Assembly (NCBI GenBank): GCA_020050835.1
Contig: JAGVKB010000086.1
Coordinates: 1-64,000 of the forward strand
Direction of reading: 5' to 3'
Origin: Candidatus Obscuribacterales bacterium
GTDB taxonomy: Bacteria; Cyanobacteriota; Vampirovibrionia; Obscuribacterales; Obscuribacteraceae
DNA length: 64,000 nt
Made by a program: the position numbers and the translations under genes. Shown here in pieces: positions 24,001 through 27,537 of this stretch. Within the stretch, counting starts at the first letter, position 1, and each line of letters starts with the position of its first letter. The notes beneath the pieces are model-generated. The model was not told the origin of the DNA and searched no databases. It saw only the letters and a list, made by a program, of their open reading frames with translations.

Positions 24001-24504
24001 GTCAGTTAACTTACCAATTGCGGTCACACCTTCCGGGACCACCAGATTGGTCAGACGCTGACTTAGTTGAGAACCTATCGTCAAACTTCCACCTACTGCA
24101 TTTCCTTGTGCGCCGAGTAAGATCGACTGCTCTCCTGTTCTTAACACCTGATAAACAGCTACTTTTTCGGCTGCTGTCAGCATACTTGCCGACGTGATTA
24201 CTTGGCTGGTTCCGCCGACGTTGATAGTTACCGAACCGGATTGAATGGCGTGGGCTGCGTTCAGGTTCTGGGTGGTTGAACTGAGATCCAGGTCAATTGG
24301 GCTGTGTGTATGTACCTGCGAGGCAGCGGCAGCAGCAGCAGTTGCCGCATCGGCTACTGCCTGGCTGGCAGCATTGGCAGTAACATCCGTGGTCGGTGCG
24401 ACAGTTGAGGTTTCAGCAATTGGGTCCGCGAGGGCAGCGATATTGGTCCAACCGAAGACCAAAATCATCAGGAGGGCCAAAACTCGTCGATGCAACCACG
24501 TCAT
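1..24504 (-). CDS. Giant secreted beta-repeat (adhesin / filamentous-haemagglutinin-like) protein, partial
   Basis: One reading frame runs from an ATG at 24504 to the left edge, at least 8,168 codons, and continues outside the window. I checked the first 1.7 kb row by row and about forty rows spread over the rest. I found no stop, and the same frame gives the same style of protein at both ends. Residues 1-26 form a signal peptide (MTWLHRR, then a hydrophobic core, cleavage near ALA-DP). An Ala-rich stretch follows (about 45-60), then thousands of residues of Gly/Asn/Ser/Thr-rich short strands of the type NAGNFVLTS or GGTFRNNGSV, as in beta-solenoid adhesins and autotransporter-associated repeats. 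No clear TPS-domain motif is seen at the N-terminus. Any autotransporter barrel or sorting domain would lie beyond the edge. The SD is weak (GGGGG about 6 nt before ATG). The role as a surface or matrix protein is inferred from composition only; a polymorphic outer-membrane protein is an alternative. Confidence 0.85.
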   Translation of the reverse strand, partial: MTWLHRRVLALLMILVFGWTNIAALADPIAETSTVAPTTDVTANAASQAVADAATAAAAAASQVHTHSPIDLDLSSTTQNLNAAHAIQSGSVTINVGGTSQVITSASMLTAAEKVAVYQVLRTGEQSILLGAQGNAVGGSLTIGSQLSQRLTNLVVPEGVTAIGKLTDSSNLNIAGTLTNAGNFVLTSLNQDHTSATLSATNVSNLQTGILSTLLPAGGLAGITNPIANLGLNVVALNNIFNAGLIQSAGSLSLTAGGSIVNALPAGVAGPSPIMQAVGNVNLMSAIGSFTNAGLIASNTGNINFSTQGVHDILVNNVNGTLQALAGSINIRDQSFSALANLNVYGGDFLSRELNLYSGLGNINGKLGTVTGVMSTLADQVHVGVSTGKLVIGTVTVVGDPTYYNDAGSIELTGPITVGEDLTILATGNISAAAGAPLTISTNDDGTGHHLTLVAGASLSTSATSPTNSVGPIPPGGAEADDLVTVVGPGSGGDIDLSAATSLAIRTNATSPDTAGGDISLIAFSDGFGSGGTIKLPSITSIASYGQGTGQNGAVTMIAGAATDMSGNGPIYLGESGDSHGNFTITTRLAGNSGGGGDVNLIAAQPAVVDGSGGGVAYSMTGSVTNGGSYDHDGLTAGSNIFLNTNLNINAQGNVYLSSNIKGEGRSVTVFSGAGITLDGNVDTSSTVGNSGAVNLNAAQAVTLNDVETSSTDDNGGLVSLISATNNVSTGTITTSGTARGGDVMLAAGGSVNSTGGIETGGGDFGGRVALIGVGGVTSSDISTAGSSAAGSVYVSALGDINISGIDVGGGQNGAVLLTNASQSGDSYAMNYTLNSGTSAFDALTQYGNGNVLSSNWTELQTPPGGNISPDMLPGGGFLDIDLSSPIRLTSNSNGLSFANLLAPFFVSGSGSANFGPQVSGSDGGNFAAIASSVGVGTVIAGSVTVAANNLSGMSAGSNLTLVADKAINIIGNINTAAPLQNGGNVTLFANANLDVFGSITNSAAAGSARGGDAMLVAPGIVSVTGTITTGGGPTGGDAGGRVAVVGTDGVYLNDIDTSAAVRGGGVYGSSATELMANYITVAGNSEANGGIVLLTLAGASCGSCAPQFNNDPLFTSQTPSPGASLIEVLDNSAADIQHPGSQYWPVGADWSWVGAGGWISPEQLPGGGFRNISLQNEMVLAANLSTSPQPDFNNLLVPFFVQYRSDDSSNFTGTAKLSNIYQLNLDQDFVLLAPRQIFMGGLDTTNMPTADVQLFTNSLTFETNKQIKTNDLTVTSAGTGAFTLYNVGTDILASGNITIAAANDATVYNLSSGHANTGKLLANGSFSFTAGGTPSITNMGGQIGTTAASSGDFSISSNSSLFAFNNKDGYGNQATLGAQGTGTFNITAADDIFIYGNGLAGSDSSAVNLASATGSIVMAQQEILNGSQINVGLGSFDSMLLMYSLNGDSLNINGTSVSSFQDADGINAYYASPYNQVVNGDGALVLSTQDFGGGAYVDAGVLTLPSFSGNTIVSVRNDPSILAVSGLSTSGGNLYMDSTNSAGLNLQGTIDTTNSGDGGRALLYSTDSISTQNISADQHITISTATGATTISGTVASNTGILFQTSQIAATNGSSINANDDRDINFVGSGGIAIGLYDGSQVQTGAGTVQVYNGGGNVIVNAVDASSSFGTNSGGDLNISNGGGNIVLTGQGTIGGTSNVTLDNTNGLILIQQASNVTGEEVSLLSNELMVTDSTVNYIYDLHISNSVGNLTSNRNNTTVSFIDSTVSGCCGDIRINNHGPGLLTINNAGSSITAGGTLDISNEGSGLVINNVSNGTGHLAELSAASSVSINNFSGELNVTNLGGTITGAYVNINGFGSNNFIFNNSDGQGNDAVIGPVGCCGNLNLYAYRDVVVMGNGTVGSLDGSINITSVSGSIVLTQGHILTDGSGVNVDFPSMMLMYSMDGSDPNPQGSGTPYNYFYDNDGHQVYYSGSAWFPSNNGVIVLADGCCPNPQLNSLGVLQEVSSDGSSVIIAVLNDPNVASIGNIYTSGNVIIQNTNSTGLKMSGEIVNDCCGGSSVYLYSPNLISTMGIRTDRNITLATSENSGSTIVSNSSQNFTDKSLRSNNGNIFFNSANVVVTNPYFDDSFEIEARNSISLVGAGALNLTVQGARLYTDEDIRGNIQLLNAGGSTSVFNIQNDGGNASTILSDANLSMINAGGDINVTNLRSTLGTIDGNLNMLASQGGIYILNNGDCCSDGFIGVQETGNVTLSATGNVFVTGAGQFGPNVDNSGDISVSGSSIVLSQEALTTGGLLNVSFTENFLAYQLNQETLPLYVASGQTIEVMEDPNSQWVYFASTSGNSQVLNGNGAIVLSSASFDPISDGSGSISLPEFNGETIISIRKSSGISGFNGVITNGSSLYVDAADGLNFNGSVDTTSLSGDSGGDVLLYGIDDIDMHGYAITTYANGDGSHGGNVRLLAPGLGFDRNLWIANIDTSAYGTNGTGNDAGNVYLVSGGFSFVGSIAATSQNDSGLGSGSGRGGNVISFAFNNNSSFGDINTSSMGLTGDAGFVHIYGGSGVDVWSIDTSANGIDSSSHSGAIGLLTNANTDHYYANVSINGSLYSPVLYDGNAGFATDALTGLTGVNLVAAGTIQTNDIYIPGGSFASGSGAGGDIRMTAGSTISVTGDLDASSYANTGSGANGGNVILDAVGNIALDGSIYTLGAFANADYGNGGNVIMRSLTGAVSQTNGEIDASSNSGSYGYGGFLHISARNGITLDRLDTSSYSYNGGSSGAITLLTTGASDIQVGNVFAIVNSGDTAGAFRDTVGGLTGVNMLSGGKITADSIWAGSSGGGSTVTLSSVGDILVHSNSNFLYDYSISTVGNFGFGGDVSLISTEGSITLDSALITSSDNSSSGNVFIAAPSSISLGPVLAIALNPYSGGLGNISVQFDGSDESTLNLHGVIAGQSNITISAADSLRINSEGNSTLAILAGTDLTFNAPGTVVFDSHAGTQGRDINLVAGANLYLLSDYLSVNVDGPNSGGSINLSKPMSVTFSNASTCSGCDGGNNYLAAYVNGLNTGTLSLPDSLILDNDGDSVAGNTTLVAGGRDAIAITMYNVGGPSATAVPGGLEVHNAQVTSSDGSAINFEVGSGNVTSGNELRADDTQAAGGATIVRGDVTVTDDILFNSSNLFIIDSTVTAGGDFTVSRPLDTASMHLNVTSNSSDISATNIIIQNDSPFGSTAVSNLGGTMSATNNLTITGNDSSVALSNVGGLVTSVNGAILLSGSGAGLANSGNDAPGLGIIAGTSLTVSTTGGGIGVSNLGGFIVAQNGNLTLSDSNDGAIVVTNVGNCNGDPSTIKVGNTDNQGHDLTISGGSIITVGDGTIGTSDPGGNLNLTATSGSIVFGQGSTLAGAGMNVSYPNGNNALIYSNSNDLGTLSIGGSPALSTFTDSHGVLVYYHGGAQQELIPGSSAGNAVIILSTGGFDSQVVGNQLNITNSSGYLVISNRDSGITTISGLTTNGSNLYAEGTETPGLNFVGDISTTGDSEGGAADAGSVFIYTLRGGASFQDVTLTGLGSGGNGGSFTVLSSGGNILVDGTIDTSSNDGFGGAVSLNTQPGTGDITFTGPIYTVGYPQGGGVSIISCGSCIGGSNPITTSTLDFSTDQSDAGSITILAVNDITVGALTANGNSNYGGHSIVLGAGGSVVVDGPVNSSAYGQGNAGVINIGAATGITTGDINADAYTGNGASITLLTYDTPGDILTGTISNRVYDAGNAGAIFDGLAGALGMNISSAGNVTTNSLTSSASADTFNSGAGGNIRVEAAGNVTTNSNDIDTTAYGSSGRRNDAGDISITAGGSLTVGNVWARGAYTCCLTGSGGDITLISQTAGIDVLSVISSSYGYQGAGNNAGSITISSDSTLNAPIVQAIGGSNGGSGNGGNISITSVSGGIIFGDSANPPDSSSNSSQWLGNDAGSIALQALDDITGYDIKANGGYTGGNGGDVTATSTAGVVEFTDDTVNLLSTSIAAYARGGIGEGGKITLQGNDGVSVTRLDTQGGTTLGDAGDVLLSSENGGLTVLNWIRTSAAYLIDDPVTKIGNAGAITLDAADDITLGVPTGLDSHFGFLAAFGGYAGGDGGDITIDSTNGSLLGYGPIESSARNGLAPNAGNGGDISVTVGDSVGTPSAAANRRIFFGATGGGSGGDGGDIAITAITGTIDTDTIRASASSDFSASSVGSSGNVTLNAPGDITTAGIDANGGNSTGDGGDIMITTDSSYTSTGAVQSHAFGRVPVGNNSGTSGEISIDAVSGISVRNWIESTASSTGTGNNVTLHTDNGAISTGLTGDFPCCGHVGSSGGNGGGNVIITTGDGGPCSDCFISIDGGIDSSSNGQFGPADAGFIHVEAVNGIHIYNGEVSAKANNSGNSGAITLISTGTDTTDDIVLDRVTNSVWSQGNAGTIADTISSLSGINITSGNAVNIQEVNGVAGGFDFCNGCCCVLNATSVTGSSVNITAGSTLNVTNAINTSSYGTQGPGNNAGAVTLLAGGAVTGSTIISQTGYFSATYNSFDGNGGAVSATSTGDTVTFTGAIDTRALRNGNGGGITLDANSGLSIGSLLSTGGPEGGIGGIIYAETTFGSAQLSNLDSRSLFGDGSGNISVIAPDGITATTVDATGGSATTNLSGDGGDITLTAEFGPITVTSISSSAFVPATAGPNGNAGFVHITAGDAVTIGDDTLLNGSIAAVGAGSGTGGEVSIINEGLVGKLVIFSASDAGISTWGGIESGGGGKITVHVPGSIDIQQVGSSAWGVTTGGPTGPLSGIGNGGEVDLQAGEDINIATTINSQGGWDGGNAGKVTVISGETATIGSTSLPGITASALNGDGNGAEIKVQATNDVVIVGGVEANGGAGGGDGGKIQLTSTTGDVNIGSSNVSSTVASSSDTGGDVILTSGTGSGDDIIVANVTGGTITLNTPLLTSTGTMTSTSDDISINTDNPGAFTSAGATWSANAGLGNLALHGGSEDIQIAAASIDAVVTGSVGTATISTATGALNLGALDATASDPNASGYMLSLTATTNSVFVVGALRASDATGTIFLHNGGTTSIGVQSTGSITVGDRVVIDLTDGSTFENNGNIQASGTGESIVVQTTGDQMNLAGVGQFTQVNGGDTVFQVTTEATIQLENNVSYTVDGTGTTRIRALTGDLNLNIPENETPAAITATNGTAIRVDTPGELYIGAGGGGGPTGNYLVLNGAPVIMTAAEGIEIGATDHVESDNTITFNANGGVFDFDGFVQSTATGSSVIVVQSNTGLLTMAGSGTFTQVNDGETVFQLIDMAGSIEFADGTSYTSTGPLRIGNDTGNLSIVAPPSTDVTLNAPQFTIAPAEDITFEGSANAINLNGGNVTVTINNADATVDSSVTLASDHQIKFDFNLSTPSTTALLTNSGEIRTTEYSESIVIQANTGILRLAGNGSFNQENAGTTVFEMTNGGTFRFENGMSYEMLGGGDTVFRGYYLFLQGQTADTPSIVASGGTIYLTADTSITVGSFANRYLTFTGAPLYASASDITIAGTNRLSADNYMTFQPGSGGTLTNNGSIVYTGTNSFDTTILVDNFGQWTLAGQSGLFDPGASNTVQFSALDSITLGNQLSQTISTNGGVDIANLAILTPFLIGTSDDSTAVITVANGTAQLNSGSSGGNLELSVGSGGSTTNITINASEVNNNPTSVFNQNDESFRVNAGVTLQSSGQIIITLADEGSFAHYGTISSGATDDSIVIQTPGNGLELRGTGSFVQTNSTPGTTVVQVTGSGDNILVLEENIAYSTFGSGNFDIRSPFGGITIAPNTQTVSPPTVVADGGSFNISSSGLLHIGPAELGGGGDDDGGIVIAFMVFVDPYLTLNGAPVNMSGNGITIDPLYVVSSDNLITMNLTDGSTLTNNGRVEYTGAPSGIDSITVNTPGSMVWAGVGEWSAQGAGVGTSNTVLVNAPDSVTLAHLMSQTVTSGNLNVATPIVYGVGTDSDPGLASLAISAGYMTIGVAAQNLNFSINNTLNPDTPSTTIFLDADSIQFAEDIPNITIDSNVTLSSARVLHFDIPDGSILTNNGTISSLEPTEETTIIINGLGAFTFAGIGGVIDPGDTHNVWISSATQITLGNSLSQTISNAGGTGTANLVITTPLLIGTNDDSTATLSVSNGSAILNSGTSSGNVEVALGTGGAGTATTISIEASSLTNSPFPATNDADLGFAINSGVTLQTSGLVSLHLGDAGTFDNAGKLKSTATPGSATTEVLVEAGGELNLLGTGSIEVGNANAATVFAASTSINFADNSNLHIDGGGTVGLQTPVVNVGVTGDTGTAGAVSGGLTASSLISLQPGVDTTGALEFATTSLAGISSGQINFNGGSVKISADEEVSVALATTLSAQGPSNGTFDVDPIDVINNGTITSNMPIFITVDGGTITNNGLIQSTATGPATTITVTGNTSMTVAGTDGNLDPGTGKAVLFTAADSITLDAGMTQDLNSGKLLITTPLLQGNGGTSTFSSTAGTGYFLSNPGGLLEIGSTSGSSTLEFNGAPVSTMSTTPSIAQPDNIQVNADTLLSTDDTMTLSTTNNGSIVGPGTVAALVLHLSSDFGGTPGAGTGSIGLANAALGTTTGTLTANTQGNVYITNTGILSLGASTGANFQLNNSTDLTVTGEVSATAALTLNAQGNIVVGGNLNADTGNLVLVARDDISSSDAVDLNGAAVTIVAGANFSVSASDSSLTITGGSTSGGSIDFAAQPINSLTATGLTYSPYAIPMTLAAFGGTAATSGTVSLPGPGSGVTADGNYGVTILAGGRTSPTAGSNAISLGDVYSELGSIFIRTTQPTLIGGNLVLLDGLPTSPGYINFDVASTLTNTAAATGNIETGTGEGGVFVSAGNNLFVDGSITTTGLQIDIAANSLGGATSFKINSSETVNGITGDVTSGGSPGSGSGISINVQNAHLTISNTVSTTGPGLTLRASDVTIDSTAVITDGYTWILLSKPTGTVTNNSTITANLNATFNPLFPKIVISGQAVTLAGTGTMVVRSSEFIEVSGSTSVTLDAALSQTFDGDSLLIRTPLLQGNGGTSTFNTTTGSRYILSRSGSGTFEIGTSSGSSTLAFNGAQVVTTYSGTPSVAVPSNLQIDLDTTLSSDNTINLTIGNNGTVTNNGTITSTASGPDTSINISASGAGVITLAGTTGSLDPGAGNAVQISGSTVTLDSGLAQTLSSGSLILLATTILQGNGGTSTFSATSGTSYILANPGETLVIGSSTGSSILSFNGAPVVTTSATPFVAAPANVQINTGTTLSSDNSITFTLDTDGTFIHNGTISSSATGDSIVIQTSSNGMMLEGTGAFAQTNAGSTVVQFTGTGDNLLVLEDGISYTTTGGGDFDIRSPLGGLTIAPNTPIVTPPTIIADGGTFNISSSGLLHIGPGELGGGIIIFMDPFLTLNGAPVVMSGNGITIDPLYVVSSDNLITMNLTDGSTLTNNGRVEYTGAPSGIDSITINTPGSMIWAGIGEWSAQGAGAGAANTVKINAPDSVTLADGMIQTITSGNLNIGTPIIYGVGTDSDPGVASLSITAGTMTIGVANENLNFSINNDLNPDTPATTMFLDANSIQFASGIPNITIDSNVTLSSSRVFHFDIPDASTLTNNGTIASTEAVEETTIIANGLGQLTIAGTGGVFDPGDGHTVLISTDTQLRLGNNLSQTVSNTGGTGAANLVIATPLLIGTNDDSTATIAVTNGSAILNSGTSGGSLEIAMGTGGSGTTTTIAINASSLSNSPYPSTNTNDLSFQLNSGVTLRTSGSISLELADDGVFNNSGTVASDLVPGSPATVISIESDGALNLVGDGHIQVAGTDGNTLIAATTSISFADDSNLHIDGNGTVAIQTPIILVGVTGDTGTSGLVTGGLTASGDIFIQPGATTTGSIQFGTTTLPGVTNGKLNLDGGSLKVSATTAVTIDPATTVSAQGPASGTFDVDPVDFTNNGTLTSNMFISIDVNGGAFTNTGSISYTGTATSADTISVQSPNTLTWTGSGGSIDPGSTNSVVLTAPTSLSLADGLDQTIVAGGNLVLETSIVTGIQSGSSPGAAIITIANGTATVGDNSSLMEFAVSSGETIPETVITINSNALTFSPSVSTFQIDQGVTLNPSSVLTVNLPTGGTFRNNGSVASTASAA
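500..2560 (-). repeat. Internal duplication of the giant gene, copy 1
   Basis: This stretch is a diverged copy of the stretch 4,695 bp (1,565 codons) to its right. Anchors such as GGGTCGACATC (590 and 5285) and TGCAGACCACTCACC (1966 and 6661) sit at exactly the same offset, so there are no net indels between them. It encodes several consecutive beta-repeat blocks. Confidence 0.8.
2683..3290 (-). repeat. About 159-residue module repeated within the giant gene
   Basis: The block ending in the codons for a Gln-Gly-Asn-Gly-Gly turn (TTGCCCT on the plus strand at 2804 and 3281) recurs after 477 bp, which is 159 codons. A third related block lies near 4860-5000. It shows the size of one structural unit in this part of the protein. 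Confidence 0.6.
5195..7255 (-). repeat. Internal duplication of the giant gene, copy 2
   Basis: Partner of the copy at 500-2560, with the frame preserved and a constant offset of 4,695 bp. Third-position differences are plentiful, so the duplication is old compared with a recent slippage event. A shorter related block also occurs around 7400-7700. Confidence 0.8.
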
Positions 24505-24981
24505 TCCCAGCCCCCAGCCTGACGCGGGCATAACGCCCCGGATGCCATGTACCCCTTGCTCTTCTTATTCCCTTAGTTAGTTAAATATATGTATCTGGTG
24601 ATTGATTAGATTCAGCTCCTTCACAACACAAGATCGGGATTCCTGGACGGTTAGAGCAGGCAACTGACTACTTTTGGGCTCGCCGCCTGTATTGCTCGAT
24701 CACAACCGCTTCCGCCCTGCCCGAGGGCGTGTAGGGATTCGAGGGTGGCAGGTGTTCGATTGCAAAACGCCGGCAATTAGCGCAGGTGCTACCATATGCG
24801 GTGCCCCGCACCGTTCGCCGGCACTCTAGAGTGATACCGTATATGCTACTAACAAGTGCTCTTCTACGAAATGATTCTGGAAGATAACACCGCTTATGGT
24901 ATGCATCGCATCATTCGTATTCAAGCGAGCAAGTCTGAGTGTAATACTACCTGTGATATCACACGTGCTAACTGAGGCCTT
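24505..24981. other. Intergenic region upstream of the giant gene
   Basis: No gene is supported here. It must hold the promoter of the giant gene on the minus strand. An AT-rich TATATTTAAC stretch near 24580-24590 is a possible -10 area, about 80 bp before the start, but no convincing -35 is seen. A perfect hairpin (CGGTGC / GCACCG, loop CCC) lies at 24799-24813 without a T-run. A GTGATATCAC palindrome at 24953-24962 lies just after the HIU hydrolase stop. Confidence 0.4.
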
Positions 24982-25326
24982 TTAGCTTCCGCGATAAGTA
25001 CTGTAGCCAAACGGACTTAACAGCAGCGGTACATGGTAGTGCTCTTCAGTGTTAACTACTTCGAAAGCAATCGAGACATGCGGGAAGAATCCGGTTCGGT
25101 TTTGGCTCTTCAAATACGATTTTGTGTCAAAGCTCAACCTGTAGATGCCTGTTTCGAGAGAAGCACCACCGGCTCCAAGGTTGGTCGCGCGACCGTCACT
25201 GTTAGTCCGATCGCGTGCCAGCTCCTGCCAGCCGGAGGCGGTCAAAAACTCGAGAGTCACTTCTATATCGACTCCTGGTTTGCCTATCGAAACATCAAGG
25301 ACGTGGGTAGAAATGTATCGGCTCAA
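24982..25326 (-). CDS. hiuH: 5-hydroxyisourate hydrolase (transthyretin-like)
   Basis: Hydrolyses 5-hydroxyisourate, the unstable product of uricase, to OHCU in urate breakdown. The 114-aa length and the sequence fit the HIUase family: N-terminal STHVLDVSIGKPG, a central GIYRLSFDT region, the HVPLLLSP strand and the diagnostic C-terminal tetrapeptide YRGS. The conserved His, Arg and Tyr-Arg-Gly-Ser residues of the active site are present. The start is TTG at 25326, with GGAGAG nine bases upstream; no in-frame ATG fits the family's N-terminus. It lies 75 bp downstream of uricase on the same strand, so the two are probably one operon. No signal peptide, so cytoplasmic. No OHCU decarboxylase is visible in the window. 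Confidence 0.95.
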   Translation of the reverse strand: MSRYISTHVLDVSIGKPGVDIEVTLEFLTASGWQELARDRTNSDGRATNLGAGGASLETGIYRLSFDTKSYLKSQNRTGFFPHVSIAFEVVNTEEHYHVPLLLSPFGYSTYRGS

Positions 25327-25401
25327 TGTAGAAGTCTCTCCAATCTGATTTGAACGAACTAATTGGCGTGCCCATCGAATCTTCAGAGATTCAATGTCCC
25401 A

Positions 25402-26280
25402 TCACTTCTTGCGAGCGATTGTACCTTTAATGGTTCCATATGGCTCGCTTGTGCTGACGAAAATCTCATTAGTGTTTTCCATTCCGAACGGTCTGAGATC
25501 AAAAGTCAGGCGGTGCAGATTTGGAAGAATTAGCGAGATCTCCTCAATGTCGTCTACAGCTTCGAGAACCGCATCTCCCATTGCATACAAAGTTTGTTGC
25601 GCTGACAGGCTGTGATGATCTGCGAAGGTTTCTAACATGACTTTCCGCGCTGTCTCATATACGCAATTAAAATTGGCTGCTGGGCGCTTATACTTCCAGT
25701 GAGCATCGATGGTGGTGCCGAAGATTCTGTCCGAAGTTTCCCCAAGAGTGGTGTACTTGTCTCTTATAAATCCGGAGAACTCAGAGTCGGTAATCTTTGC
25801 GACATTTAGATTGACGATTCCAGACTCGATCTTTGCTTCTTTTCGGTTTACCAGAATCGCGGCAACACGGTCGTCACCTTGTGTCTTCACAAAGGAAGTT
25901 GGATGATGTTTCCCACTGAGCGGAATTTGCCCCCACACATTCTCCACAATCCGAATGATCGCTTCTGTGACGTGCGAATATTCACTGAGAAAGTGCTTCG
26001 CAAGCGCTATTCCATAGTCTTCAATGCTGTCTAGGGAATGTTTGGCGCCAAGTATGTAAATCGTATTGCGCATCGAATCGGTAGCTACGATTTTAGTATT
26101 GTCTCCGTCGTAGTAACAGTCAGCGAAGTCGCCGAAAAGCTCTGTCTCGACTGTGATCTCCTTCCAGGTCGGAGGCTTTGAGGAGCGGGTTACCTTGGTG
26201 AGCCTTACTACACTTTTCCCGTACGAATTCTTGACGAGCGTGGTGGACAAAGTCTTCTCCTTGGTCTTGCCAACGGCCAT
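25402..26280 (-). CDS. uox: Urate oxidase (uricase)
   Basis: Oxidises urate with O2 to 5-hydroxyisourate and H2O2 without a cofactor. The 292-aa product covers the two tandem T-fold domains of uricases. Visible family signatures include YGKSVVRLTKV near the N-terminus, the KIVATDSMRNTIY segment with the catalytic Thr, and SFVKTQGDDR. Further signatures are TLGETSDRIFGTTIDAHWKY and the late HLTFDLRPFGMEN-like segment (here HRLTFDLRPFGMEN). The open frame extends 35 codons further upstream, but AGGAGG lies eight bases before the ATG at 26280 and the family N-terminus begins there. First gene of a two-gene operon with HIU hydrolase. Confidence 0.96.
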   Translation of the reverse strand: MAVGKTKEKTLSTTLVKNSYGKSVVRLTKVTRSSKPPTWKEITVETELFGDFADCYYDGDNTKIVATDSMRNTIYILGAKHSLDSIEDYGIALAKHFLSEYSHVTEAIIRIVENVWGQIPLSGKHHPTSFVKTQGDDRVAAILVNRKEAKIESGIVNLNVAKITDSEFSGFIRDKYTTLGETSDRIFGTTIDAHWKYKRPAANFNCVYETARKVMLETFADHHSLSAQQTLYAMGDAVLEAVDDIEEISLILPNLHRLTFDLRPFGMENTNEIFVSTSEPYGTIKGTIARKK

Positions 26281-26398
26281 TCTGGAGTCCTCCTGATGCG
26301 CGTAATCGCACCTGTAACGCTGGAAAGCTGTACCTGGCATGTCTTCCACCCAATTCGGGAGCAAGCTACGAGCCGAGCCAGGCAACTAGTAACAACCG

Positions 26399-26428
26399 AT
26401 CATCTCGCTATCTGAGCAAACGTGTCAA
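26399..26428 (-). promoter_or_regulatory. Probable sigma70-type promoter of the uricase operon
   Basis: On the minus strand a consensus TTGACA (26428-26423) is followed after 18 bp by GATGAT (26404-26399), about 120 bp upstream of the uricase ATG. The -35 is perfect and the -10 is weak. Confidence 0.45.
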
Positions 26429-26490
26429 GATGTGCTGACTTGACGCTTACCGTCTGGGATGTCAGGCGTTTTGTGGCTTTCGACATTTGA

Positions 26491-26816
26491 ATTGTCTGCA
26501 ATGGGACACACCCAAACCTGGAAGGCATAGTGCTCATTACTTGCGATCAGCCATTCATTTCGTCCGCTGTAATCGATCAATTACTGCATCGGTTCGAAAC
26601 TGACACAAGGCTAGCTGTAGCATCATCATACGCAGGAACCATCGGCATTCCTGCTCTGTATCACTGCTCGTTGTATCCTGATTTGCTCGACCTCAAAGGC
26701 GATAGGGGGCAAAAGGAATCTTGTTAAAGCGACAGCAGTCCATCTCGGTAGTCGAATTCCCCGGGGGCGCTTATGATATTGATTTGATGGCGGATTACGA
26801 GAACATCTGTGATTAG
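26491..26816 (+). pseudogene. Remnant of a MocA/MobA-like nucleotidyltransferase
   Basis: The frame from 26491 encodes the C-terminal half of a molybdenum-cofactor cytidylyl/guanylyltransferase-like protein: LITCDQPF, ASSYAGTIGIPALY, LLDLKGDRG. It then shifts by one base in a run of five G at 26705-26709. The +1 frame continues the family with AKGILL, then VVEFPGGAYDIDLMADYENI, and ends at TAG 26814-26816. Restoring one G would make the tail continuous. The N-terminal half with the LAGG..RMG nucleotide-binding loop is missing, and a stop lies at 26488. So this is a truncated, frameshifted relic. Such proteins serve xanthine dehydrogenase, which acts directly upstream of uricase in purine breakdown, and that fits the neighbourhood. 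Confidence 0.75.
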
Positions 26817-27241
26817 TTGGCTTTGCCATTCTGAGCTTTTCGTTTGGCTGATTTCAAAGTCTTGAGATACGCCACGACAGCCTGCACTTCGTCTCTGTTC
26901 ATATTCGGCGGAGTCATGAGACTGGTCTCTTGTGGCTTGATTTTGGCTGCGTGCTTCTCTGGATCTTCCAGCTGCTCTTTCAAAAATGATGTGGTGCGCA
27001 AGTCGCCTTCTCCATCCAGGTTAATGCCATCAATGCATCCCTTTCCTGCCAGCTTGTGGCAATCCAAGCATTGATACGCAGCAAAAAGCGCCTTGCCTCT
27101 TAGAGCGAGCTCTCTTTGCCGTCTTCCGGCGGCTGACTGTTTGGATATTTTCTTAACCGGGCTATCTTTTGCAAAGTAGACAGCCTGCGCTGAAATCGCG
27201 AAGCAGATTAATGAGCAAGCCATAAGCGTACGTGATTTCAA
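26813..27241 (-). CDS. Secreted mono-haem c-type cytochrome
   Basis: A 142-aa protein with an N-terminal signal peptide (hydrophobic core ACSLICFAISAQA) and one haem-binding C-x2-C-H motif (CLDCH, about residue 58). The motif is followed by a GxGxxxGxxLDGEG-like loop (GCIDGINLDGEG). A plausible axial Met occurs in the later segment ETSLMTPPNM, and a final helix AVVAYLKTLK is typical of class I cytochromes. It would carry electrons outside the cytoplasmic membrane. The frame opens with TTG at 27241; an ATG at residue 7 (27223) is an alternative start with a shorter signal. Neither has a strong SD. It overlaps the relic nucleotidyltransferase tail by four bases, convergently. No oxidase partner is visible nearby. 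Confidence 0.85.
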   Translation of the reverse strand: MKSRTLMACSLICFAISAQAVYFAKDSPVKKISKQSAAGRRQRELALRGKALFAAYQCLDCHKLAGKGCIDGINLDGEGDLRTTSFLKEQLEDPEKHAAKIKPQETSLMTPPNMNRDEVQAVVAYLKTLKSAKRKAQNGKAN

Positions 27242-27484
27242 GGAGATGTCCGACCGAGGTGGTGAAGTGTTCGCAATATATCAAATGTCAGTGTACTTTT
27301 GATCATCCTTTGGGATGAGGCCCCGACAGCTCTAGCCGACTGCCTTGTACTGCGGGCGGAGCAGCCGCATGGATGAGCCCAGAGACCGGATTATTCGGCG
27401 CAGAGGTACAACAATGTGCTGGTTCGCGTGAGAGTTTCTTGCGTAGGCGCAACATGGTGTTCGCGTCTGCAATCTCCGTGTACG

Positions 27485-27511
27485 TTACCTGGACCAACCT
27501 TTATGTATACT
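27485..27511 (+). promoter_or_regulatory. Possible promoter of the TPR lipoprotein gene
   Basis: TATACT at 27506-27511 with a weak TTACCT at 27485-27490 (15-bp spacing), 27 bp before the start. The -10 is good; the -35 and spacing are poor. Confidence 0.35.
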
Positions 27512-27537
27512 GTTCTCCCGTAGTAGGAGAATAGCCA

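Noticed and set aside
1-24500. Dozens of 60-200-codon plus-strand frames such as 10040-10633 and 21416-22012
   Set aside because: They are antisense shadows of the giant repeat gene. Their Pro/Val/Ser-rich text mirrors Gly/Asn/Thr codons, and none has an SD or domain.
24799-24813. Hairpin CGGTGC-CCC-GCACCG as a terminator
   Set aside because: No T-run on either side and no transcript that clearly needs ending there. Recorded only as part of the intergenic region.
27303-27497. 64-codon minus frame
   Set aside because: No SD, no family likeness, and it overlaps the promoter of the lipoprotein gene.
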